This document shows, one piece after another, positions 36,122 to 48,000 of a stretch of 64,000 nt of DNA (positions are counted from its first letter, which is position 1; every line of letters begins with the position of its first letter). The stretch covers positions 9,555,501 to 9,619,500 of the forward strand of contig OU015661.1 in assembly GCA_907165275.2 (NCBI GenBank), given 5' to 3'. Origin of the DNA: Zygaena filipendulae (Eukaryota; Arthropoda; Insecta; Lepidoptera; Zygaenidae). The translations under genes and the position numbers were made by a program. The notes beneath the pieces are model-generated. The model saw only the letters and a program-made list of their open reading frames with translations. It did no database searches and was not told the origin of the DNA.

Positions 36122-39070
36122 TTATTGTGTTCTTTGGTTTCCTAATATGGAATTTTAATCTCATTTGGCCGATCAGTAATATAATACTTGTGTAACACGT
36201 ACGAGTATTCATTCTTGAATCGAATCGATTTGATTATTATTTGTTTAATTAGCGCTTACGAAATAAGATATTAGAAATTGATGTTTTGGCACTTTTTTGT
36301 CTCGTATGACACGACACGTTCATGAAACCAATCCAATTGAGCATACTCCAGCTGTTGTTCAATGATCGTTTGGAACTGCTTTTATTTTCGAAGCAATTAA
36401 TGAAGCAAGTAACAAAGAGGATCACAAAAGTTAACAGTCCATTGAGTCCGCCACGTGGCGGAGGATGACCGATTGCTCTGAACGCAGGCGCGGGAGTCAC
36501 AACAGACGATTAAATCTACATCCGTGAAGCCGAGTTTTTTGAACAGATCTACCGTGAAAACGTGATGGCGCCGTCGATTTTTAATTTTAATAACGAAAAA
36601 TAAAATTCAATTGCATTTATTAAGATTACCGATTTGAAAACTTCTCTCAGCAACAAAATCGAAAGCTTTTTTAAAAATAGCTCGTGCTTTGTTTTATCGT
36701 ATGCGGCATCCCATACGAGTCCCATCTTCAACTCATTAGTTTGTCTATCTCTTTCCAGCCTCGCTTCGTCCTCTGCTCTCTCGTCTCCGGGGAGCCATTT
36801 ATCAATTCCAAATAACATGCCGGGACCTTTTCTTAGCTTTTTATTTGTTTTTTATTTACTTAACGTATTTATCCTTCGGTGTTCCGTCTGTGTCTTCGTT
36901 TTGGATTCGAAATTGATTGTAAACCCGGACTAATAGCGTTCGTTTGAATAGGTAATGTACGGTGCATTGATAAAACAAATTAAAAACAAAGTTCATATAT
37001 TGTAATGTATAGGAACACAATATTTTTTATCGTTTCATTGGTGACTGGCATATGAATTAAAACTCTCGTATAACCGATACAAAGACAAACAGTTTAATAT
37101 AAATATAATTAAATTATGTATTAATAGAATTACCGGCTCAAAAAAAACTTCTTATGGTTCGCAAATGCAATTAATGGAAGTAATTTTGCGTGTAAAAAGC
37201 TATTACAATTGGCTATTAAAAGCCTTCAATTTCCCCAGTACAGGGACTCGGTTATTAACCGGCCCCGAGTCTTATGTTCTTTTTGTACGTCTGCCTCGAC
37301 TTTTTAATCCTTTAATTATTTATTTATTTATTGCACAGCCGTGACCTCCCGCTGCCAGCAACATCATCGGAGCTCACCGGTCGAATGGAACTCGCAAGGA
37401 ATTTAAAAATTTCTCGTTCGCATTGAAACCATTATTTCACATTAACAAATTCTTAATTCTTGCCGTTTCCCTTGGAGAGGCTATTAAGGATTGATGTCTA
37501 ATTGCCTTAAATTTTTCATTAGATACTTCGATCTCGTCAATCGGTTGGTCAACTATATTTTTTGTTTCACGTTCTAATTCTTTGTTCCAATCAACTCATC
37601 GGCAGCGATCAAATCAGTGATCATTAAAAAAAAAAAACGAAAACATCGGTTCCTTGGAAGTAAACGATGTTTCGTAGATGCCTACTCACAAGGGGGTCGC
37701 TTTTAAGTTACCTTGGTTTTCTCGTGAGCAAATAAAGCGGCATCTCTCTAAAATTAATTTCTTTTTGTTTCATCGTCTGGAGCATTTACATTGAATGCGG
37801 TCGGAGGCCGACCGTTTGTACGATATTTATGTAGGGGCCCGTCGAGTATGACGTACGCATTATTCACATTCATTATATACGATACACGGCGCAGTCCAGC
37901 TGTAGCTTGTACATTATTTTTGTTTGCTCATCGTCTCAACGGTTTGTATTTTGAAGCTTTTCATCTCTAAAATTGTAGATATTTTGTACACAAACATTTC
38001 ATATTCAATAGTTCAATTTAAATCATTTATCTTATTATATTTATTTGTATACCTTACTATTTAATAGTATTAGTATAAAGACAGATCTAAATACCTATAT
38101 TCTATGATTAAGTAAGTGTCGATTACTAATGAGGGCATTAAAGCATGAAGTTGAAAATTAACGTCATATTTCTTGCAGCGTGTTGACTTTCTCGATTTAA
38201 TGCATATATTGAATTGAAATTATCACGCTGCCAATGAAAGCTAACAACTGTAGGTACACTGTTGAATCAAAAGCTATCAAAATTTAACGACATAGCATGG
38301 CGCCTACGGGACGACATTGGCAATTGCATTCATTGCCAAGTGCCAACCGAAGGTGCATTTCCTTGATATTCGCTATAACTATTTCCTGTAATAAATGTTG
38401 CCAGTTTAACAGACCATAAATTGTATATCGCACACGTTGTTTTGGTTTTACGATGCCCGTATTTACTTCGCACGTGTATTCGTTTTGCAGATTTGTTAGT
38501 GTTTGACGTTTCTCTTACTCCTTTGGCATTATAAAAAAAACATCGTTAAAACCAATATCGTCTGATTCATCTCAATGGACCCCGAGATTATTATAAGTAT
38601 TATTATTATAAGTCTAAGAATAACTTGAGTATTTGTCTCTGATAGCTATACCTATATAGTCTCGGACAATAATGTCATGTCTTGATATAAATAGCTCTAA
38701 TTCACCTTCGTTGGAATCTGAGATTGGCACGTGTCTACTAGCTCCTAGCCTGTAATTTTAAAAAGACTATAAAATAAGCTTGGTCGCGTCAGATCGAATC
38801 ATATGATTAGGCTCGAGGGGTTTACTAACAACTAATGAAGAGTCCCAATATCCATCTCCTGGCTTCGTCATCACACGAGATACCTAATTATAAATTTTGA
38901 CATTCGAACTACACTATATGTAGTATACAATGTTTCATTTCGATACGACAATTAAAAGTAGATTAAAATTGACTTCTAAGATTTTGTTACATTGTAATTG
39001 TTTGTTAATTAGAAGTGAAGCTAATAAAAGCATATTAATAACTTATCGTTTATTCTCTTGCTTGTTATAG
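36122..39070. other. unique non-coding sequence upstream of the first BAMBI exon found
   Basis: No classified repeat is evident. Overlapping frames near 36,249-36,933 lie on both strands; the plus-strand one (36,634-36,933) has a hydrophobic stretch but its donor phase does not fit the next BAMBI exon. A (TTTA)n run lies at 37,317-37,331. The missing signal-peptide exon of BAMBI may lie here or further upstream, but I could not identify it. Confidence 0.4.
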
Positions 39071-42000
39071 ATTCTAAAAAGGACGTGGTCACAGACGGCG
39101 TGCGCTGTTACTGCAACACGGCTCAGTGTGTCAGCACCGGCTACATGTGCCGAGCTCCCGGAGGCAGTGGGTGCTACAGCGAGCTGCCCTCGCGCAAGCG
39201 TCAGCACCACGCCAGGCACGGCTGTGTGCATCATCTGGCTGATACGTAAGTATTCTAAACGATACACATCAACCATACACATCGAGCAATATGGAAGAAT
39301 TCACTAATATCATCGTATCAACCTTCATTTAACATTACCAGCGATGATTTGGTTCGGTTCAAACCCACCAGCTGTTGGTGAAGGATAACATCGTGACGAA
39401 ACCATAGCAGGTTTCTGGTGTCTAACTGGCTAACTACCACCTTCGAGTTGAAAATCTCTCGCCAGGCACCTAATTAGGTTTCGGCAGCCTCACTTGAGAG
39501 TCAAAAGCCCAAAAGCTAGGCGACCACACCTTCACATAACATCAAGTGACCTGTAAATAATCAAACGCCCAGCATGTTCATAATGAAAATTCTCCCGTTA
39601 TTTTTACCTGATTATTTATCAAAGGGAAAATACTCAGTAGAATTCTATAGCCTTTCATTTCAATTTTTTAAACATTTAAACTGTTTTACTTTGTGAGTTT
39701 CATTCTTTCATTTTACTAATTAACTTCGTCATGCTGTTAATTTTTAAGTTCGTTTGTTTCGGACTCGATCACGATCTGATAAGTTTCATGTCTTGTAGTT
39801 CCTTGTTTTTTCTTTTTAAGATCTTATCGCTGCTTACTAATTATAAGAAATCACCAAACCCAAGTAAGCTTGAAATATCTGTGGAATTCGGAATTATTTG
39901 TCTGATTTCTTAATGTGACAGGTAGGTACTTGTTAGTTGTTGCAGGTAGGTATGTTAATACTAAAAATAGATATCTTTTTAAATTTTGGTTTTGTTTATA
40001 TTTCGGCTTTATTAATAGTGTTTTTTTGTAATTATGATTTGTTTTCGGTGATTATAATAACACGGTCGGTTTCCTGCGTTTCTTGTTAACTTTCATCGTG
40101 GAATTAATTAACTATTATTCCTTTGTTGGCTAGCGTTGTTGTGAAACGCATTGTCATCCATCCATCAATTCTGCTTATCATGCCGCTGAACCCATGCCTC
40201 GACTAAAATAATATAAGTGCGTTGCCTTCCGCATATGTATCTATAAGTATTCAATCAATATTAATTCTTGGGCCATGTCAACATTACTCCATGGCTCTTT
40301 CATCATCAATGTTTCGTACAAAGGTTGGTGTGTATTAATTTAATCGAGTACTATCACAGCACCGCATTCTATCCTAAAGCATAAACCTTAGGTACTAGAA
40401 ACTACATTCGTGCATCGGATACGTGCAGCGTTGAATTATTATAAATAGCGATGTGTAATTTCCATCAGTTAATTCTCTGTTCGTTTCGATTAATATTAAT
40501 TATTCCGCGAGAGAAGCGAGTTTGGTTTTTGTGCTCTTAAATTATCCGTTCGCTTGATTATCTTATTCGTATCAGACGTTCAAAGAACTGGTTCTGTACT
40601 CGGGCGCATGCCCGTCCGCTTTTATTTGCTTTGAAAAATTTTTGCTTGTTTTTTGGCAATCTCCGCGGTACCATTATTATCGGAGCTAACGATCGGCCTG
40701 TCCCCTTCGTTAATATCACGATCGGGTTCAAATTGAAATTCTTCTGTTTTATCGGCAATTAATTCTCTCCGGAGAGTTGTTTATGGTCTATATAAAGTGC
40801 GGTTGAGTGATGTCGGATCTTTGTCCTCGTTCGTTGCGATAATAGCGACGGCTGAGTGGACCGGGGTTGGCTCTGAGGTCGGGATCCTAGATACTGGCGC
40901 GGGCGCAGCTGCGGGGGCGCTGACCTCTCCAGCCTGCCGCATTTTAATATCGTTTTAATGTATTCATTAGTGGGTAGCTCTTGACGGCGACTTCGATCAT
41001 GTGTTGTTTGAAATTGCCTTTGAGAAACTGTCGCGGTGTCATAATAATTAATTTGCGCTTCAAGATTCATTCTGAGATCTTCACTTCCTGTAAACCAATT
41101 GCAAAGAAATAAGTCCTAGTTGAAAGAAGCAGAGAAACTAAATGACCAATTATTTATTTATATTGATCATAACGATTAATATAATTAATTCATCACTCTG
41201 TTTGGAATCATTCTTTTTTTTATTGAGTAGGTACGTTTAAAAAGGAGTTGGTCCAGTCAAAATATTTTTAATTAAAAAGTCATAATATACATTTTTATGG
41301 GCTTTAAAAATCTTTTATACTTAATAATGCAAATCAAATCCATCTGCTATCCGTTTTGTATATTGTTTTAATTATTTTTCCGATATTTACTTAAACAATT
41401 TATTTAAATTGTTTATTTGTAATTCAGATTTCGTTGCCGTATAGATAACTAGTAAGCTAATGGCTACTTTCGGTATTTTTAAATGAGCTCTGTGCTGAAT
41501 CGTTGAAGAGTCGCCACTTCAAATCCGCACGTGGTTTCTGTTGCTTTTTGTCTTCACTTGTGTCCTCATTCTTATAAACACAACGAGTGTTGTTCATATT
41601 TTATAACGAAATTATTTTGTTCTGTTTTTCTTTTCGAATACAAAATCAAAACTTTATTTTGCAAATATAGTGGGTTCTTTTACTAAACTATAAGAAATAC
41701 ATATTATTTTTCAAGTATTTTGCGATCCCAGAGATACCTAGAGATTTAAAACAACAACAAATTTATTTTTTATCTAGAATAATATTATGATACCTAAGTG
41801 GTGTCATTGATCTTTATTGAAAACAAGAATTTTGCGAACCATGCAGTAAGTTTTTGTCCACGCAATATTAATAAAAAAAGTTAGTGAATTCTTTAATTAT
41901 TATCGGTAACCATAAAACAGTTTTTCGGTTAAACTATTTATTTTTCTATAACCTGAATATAATTATATCGGAATACATCTAAGCTGAAGAAATCAATCAT

Positions 42001-45000
42001 CATCATTGATTGCTAAATTACTGTTAATGAATAAAAATTGATTTATCTATGTATTATGTATTAGTAGGTACCTATAATTTATTTTATTAGAAATAAAATT
42101 CGAAACAAGCAAGATTATAGGCGAACGAATCGGCATGCTTTTCGAATTAACAATATATTTATTTTGATGAATAAGAAATGTACAAGTGGGATATATAAAT
42201 GAATAGATGATATTTCTTAAATTGATATGATTGAATGTTTAGCGATAGTTCCCACGGCGCCATTTTCTTTTAAACAGAATCTGTCATTAAGAATTTAAGA
42301 GAAACAATTAAGGCAACATAAAGTTTTTGATATCTGTAAGTAACATAAAGATGTTACTTAGATGTTTTTATTAAAATTGGTGTCGGTGTGTCAAAGAAAA
42401 CTTTAAGTTTCGCTTTCATACCTACCACTAGGGTTACCACCCGTACTATATTATATAGTATCGTACCTACTATATTTCTGTCAATTGTACTATATATATA
42501 TTATAGAGAAATAACATAGTACAAAAAATACTATATTTTCATCCCTAATTGTTGAAGCGCTTTTTTGTATTGCTGTGAGAAACGCGTACTGTACGCGTCA
42601 ACAAAACGTCAATTGTCAGACTAGCAATTATTAAAAATAAATATACAGTACATTTTTTTCCCTGTATTTCCCAAAAGTACTATATTTTTCAATTTTGGTG
42701 GCAACCCTGCCTACTACTATAATTAATAATTATGCCTTATTATATTGTAAGCGCATTAAGTTTAAACTGAATTGACCATTATAAACACTACCCTGCGACG
42801 AGATTTTTGCCAGTCGATTGTAGACTTAACCTATACTGACGTGTAGACTGGAAATTGCTTGCCTAAATAAAACATATTAAACGTTCTTCATAAGCTTCTA
42901 CGATTAATTGGAATCATCCTAGTTTTATACTTTCAATTCTTTTAATACTTATAATATCGTTGACTCAGACCAAATAAAAACTAAAGACGAAACGTCTCGA
43001 ACAACGAAGTGAAGCCGGTTGCGTGTGCATGTGGTGATTAGGAAAGTGTATGGATTTGCAAAGTTTACTTAGGATTTACCTATGGTGTCTTTTTCTTGTA
43101 AGTGTGCGGAAGTTTCTGTGTACGTGCACGGCGTGGTATCTTTTTCCTGACTTCACTTGTTTGTTCTACGCGTTCCGTCTTTAGTTTTTATTTGTTCTGA
43201 GATCGTTGATTTCAATTGATATTTTCGAATTGTTTTTTTTTTTCCTGAATACCATAACATACTATAGTATAAGCAGTTATTGTTTTTTTAATTTTTATTT
43301 GCGAGGTAAGAGAAACATATTGGTAGATAGGTACATAGTTTATAATTAAAAATTCGTATGAAAATTAGCCCTGACGATTCAACTTACACCTTAATCCAGA
43401 GATTCCACTATGTAACGTCTCGCCGCAGATTAGATAGACGGCATCGACATGTTAATGTTTTAAGACTTAATTTTATTTCGAATTCATGTAAATTGCGTCG
43501 GACGCGTGAGAACGCAAGCTCAAGCCCAATCGTGCGTTTGCAACATAAAAAAAAAACAACGTTATTAGTATTCTATCACCATAAAACGTAATTGTATACT
43601 GTGCGACATAAATAAAGTTACTACAGCCGTAAACTGTGGTGCAACCAAGCTTATTATTTGTGCTTTAGGTAAATAAACGTAGATATACCTACCTACTGAC
43701 ATTTATTTTTGTTTACTTCTTAAGAATCGATTTTTATATAGGTAATAGCTGTCCCCCGCGATTTCATCCGCGGTAATTTCGGAGTCGCAGTTCCCGCAGG
43801 AATTCCGGGATAAAAACTATCCTATCTTTTAAGTTGGACCATTTTATGAATGGTTACAAAATTTTATCAAAATCCGTTCAGTAGTTTCGGAGTCCATCGC
43901 GGACAAACAACGTGACACGTGATTTATATATATACTAGCTGTCCCCCGCGATTTCATCCGCGGTAATTTCGGAGTTCCCGCGGAGGTTGCGGGAAAAAAG
44001 TACTCTATGTCCTTCAGTTCCCGAGGGAATTCCGGGATAAAAACTATCCTATCTTTTAAGTTGGACCATATTATACATGGTTACAATTTTTTTTTAATTC
44101 CGTTCAGTAGTTTAGCAGTCCATCGCACGACAAACAACGTGACACGTGATTTATATATATTAGATTAGTAGGATACTAAAGTCTTATCTTGGCATGTCAC
44201 CTGAACATTTCCATAAGGCGAAACCAATTCGCCCAGTTTCGTTAATGTCTCAACTATACAATCACCCCGCGGAGACGCCCGCTGTGTCTGTCATTACTGC
44301 CCACCGCTTCAACGACGTACCTTGATACTGCCGATTATCATTATCGATAGAGAAAGTTACGTTTCACCTTTTTTTCGATATAAGTAAATATAAAATTTTA
44401 TAAAACGCCCATTCCAGCAATCCTACTTATATACATAATGCGATGAAAGATTTAGCCAAGTGATCTGAATCCGATCATATATATAGGTACCTAGGTATAT
44501 TGAATCCTTTATGAAAACATATTATGTACAAGATCGTTTCGAGACCATGATAGGTAGGATAATTTTTTTTTTTATGTCATATAATAAAAACTCGTTATCT
44601 ATAATAGCTTTGGAGATACAAAATGAAATTTAAAAAAAATTGTACATAATTAAAAAAAAAAATAGGTAGGTATGGGTTTTTTTATGTTCTACAAGGCAAT
44701 TAGAACTTGTGTCGCATCTTTACTTTGCATACCTAGTCAAGTTTTATACAAAATTACATTTTTTTATTTCTAAATTGCTACCAATTTATCATCATGCGTT
44801 CATTTAAAAAGACACATTTTGTACGAACTTCCTTGATTTCATTACTATTATTTTAGACTAGGCGGTGCGCGCAGTTTAATTTGCATATGTTCCGGGATTC
44901 CCCCTAAAAACTCTTCGGTGTCCGTTAAATAGTTTTTAAATGAAATGGGTTTTCAATTCAAACGGACAAACAGATAATCCAAAAATGGTCCTAAAATCTT

Positions 45001-48000
45001 CAACACTTGTTTTGACCTGCACTCCCTTTCCACACTAATTTTCTTTTCATTTATATTATACCTAGAATAAATTGTCATCTTCCTACATATTTATAATGAG
45101 TTTTTTTTTTTCAGAGAGGCAGAGGCGCTTTCACGTTGCCAGAATTCCCCGTATGCTGGAGGACCGCCTTCGTCGGCAGACAATTCTCTTCTGCTCTGCT
45201 GCTTCCAAGATCTCTGCAACCATGAGGACAGCCCCTTGGCTAGAGCCAGGCTTAACATGACTTCCAATGATCCAGGTAATTTCCTACAAATTCTATAACA
45301 AAACAAGTAAAAAAACATAATATAATGATTTCTGACTTGCTGATTTATTAATGTCTTCTTGTCTAGTCCAAACCGCTGGGTTTGGGCTCGTATAACTACT
45401 TATATTTAATATATTCCATAATAATATTAAGAAGTTAAGTATATTTCAAAGTTATTTTGCAACTCTAAATATTTATGTAATCTATTTGAAACTAAATACA
45501 TACATTCAAATCAACACTTGACAGACCAAACGTCAGCAAGGCTAAAGTTACATACTAACTGTGTATAAGTAGCGACTCTGCCCATTTCACTATTAGTAGG
45601 TACTCACTCATGCAGTACCCAAGAAAGCATCGTGTAACTTCCAAATGTAGCAACTATGTACCAGCAAGTGTGTGTCGTTAATTGGCCATATATCTTTCAA
45701 GCCTCTCAACACAATTTACAATGTTGAGGGCCGTAAAATTAATGGGAGCTTTGATGAATATGACTTGAATTTTAGCGAAATGAATGTTGATGAGCGTTGT
45801 TTAGTAAATTATTAATTGCTGTCTCTCAGCAACCATGATCTTAATCATAAACGCATAAGTGAGCAAAATTGTTAAACAGTGAAATTGCTGGGCATAAAAC
45901 CATGTGTTATGTATAAAATATAGATACATATCGTATAACAACAAAACTGTAAACCTTCATGTACATTATGAAATAAATAGAAAAAAAAATAGTGGGAGTG
46001 AGAAAGAAAAGAGTGAAAAAAAGCATTTTAACACAAATATCTACGACGGCTAGTGTTGACTGTTGATAACCTCTCAAGAAACTAATTTCACAAAATGAAA
46101 TAATGTCTGATTGAACGCATAAATTCTTTATATAAAATAAAATGAAGGGTTTCCAAAACAAACAAGAGAAACCGCGATCCATATAGTATTCATATAATAC
46201 CGAAAAGCAAATACAGAAAATTTATAGAGAATAGCAATCATAAAGCAAATAACCCTATCGTGTCCGGGAACCGATAGGGCGATTATACGTAAATTCAATA
46301 TTGAATGGAATTTGAATAAAACTGTTGATACGTTTGCACGACAGGCTTCCACGAACAAAGATATTATTCTAGCCCCTATCTTATACAAACAAGTGGCGCT
46401 TGGGCTAGGCCAAGTGAGTCAGACGATACGGCGACCTATATAAAGCTCATACACGAGTATAAACCTAAGGCGTGTCCAAAAATACAAGGCCATTTATAAT
46501 GTCTTTAAAGATCCATTAACTCTTTGATTTCAAATCTAAAAAAAAGTGTTCCGAAGTACCAAAAAATGAAGTTCAAAGTAGGTAATTAATGTTAATCTAT
46601 ACCTAGTATTTTTAAAATTTGAGACACAAATGTCAACCTCTCGATTTTGCAAGGAATTCGACATCAAGATAATTATCACCCCAGTCCTCACTTCTATCAT
46701 ATTAGTTTTAATTTTATATGATGAAAAATCCTTATAAAGTTATTGTTATAATAAACTACGTAGGAAGTCTATTTTTTATGTGTGAATCATCGTCTATAGA
46801 TAAAAGGGGCGAATTTTTTTTTGACTCTGCTGATTTCACAAGTAGGTGTTTAAGGCTTGTCATTAGTGTTATTTATTGTCTTTTGTTGTTTATTAGTGTC
46901 GTATACACAAAGAGCTTTTGGATATTGAGGTCAAATTTTATTTGTAAATTAATCATTTTCCCTTTGATAGCTTATTGTGTGTCGTTAAACGTGTGGAATG
47001 TGACATAAATAGTAAGTACTGCTATTTATTATAAATGGAAACTTCAGCCGTAATTTCACGAAAATCTTGCATAATACACAAAATTTACCTTTTTTCTATA
47101 TTTTATAACTTTTGTAAATTCGCAATGGATTTGGCAAATTACTGCAGATTCAAATTGCGATGACATCTATTGCTTATGATATTTTAGATGTTTGAAGATG
47201 TTATATAAATAAGGTTTGCACTAGCTCATCGTCATAATATTTACATTCATCTTATTTCCTTTGCTTTGTGTAGTTTATATTCTTAAAAGCATTGTTATTC
47301 TGATCTAGTTACGTTTCGACCTGAGTTTAATGGTTTTGCCCGAGGCGTGCACTTAATGTGCGATGCGCAATTGTTTTAGCGCTCGCGATCACCATTCCTT
47401 TGTTCCCATCGTTACTAGATGAAATGAAACCTTGATGCTTATGAAATATGATCGATTTTGTCTGAAATAAATATCTAACGCTTTTCTGATACATCGGTAT
47501 CTAGCAGATAACTTAGAATATGATCAAAACTTGTAGTCGATTACTTCCTATTGGAAATTCTAGACGCAATAAGTTTGAGCAATATTTTAAACTATTTTCC
47601 ATTTTTCTATTAGAAGGAAAAAAAAACATTTCATTTAAGACTGTTAACCGCCGCACTCAGAGTCGACTTTAATGATTACTTAGTTAAGTATAGATTTTTA
47701 AAACAAAACTGCTGCAATCAGACAAGTTTAATAAATTAATGTTAATTGGCATTTAACTAATTAAGTTAAATCTCATTAAATGCCAATTAACACCAATTTA
47801 CTGAACGTCTCTGATTGCGGCAGTTTTATTTTAAAAATCTATACTTAACTAAATAATCATTAAAGTCAACTCTGAGTGCGGCGGTAAGACTGTGAAGAAC
47901 AATTGATCATTGATGGATTGTGAATAATAGAGGTGATTACAAAATAAATAACCAATAAAAGTAGGTACATACTTGCAATCTTTCCTGAAACCGATATGCA

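Noticed and set aside
36634..36933. Candidate signal-peptide exon for BAMBI
   Set aside because: Contains a hydrophobic stretch, but the nearest GT donor gives phase 0 whereas the next exon needs phase 1, and the donor is weak.
39354..39540. B-box-like GGTTCAAACCC in a BAMBI intron
   Set aside because: No matching A box at the right distance and no second copy in the window; left unassigned.
46718..47008. 96-codon hydrophobic plus-strand frame inside a BAMBI intron
   Set aside because: Hydrophobicity follows from T-rich sequence; no receptor motif, promoter or splice support.
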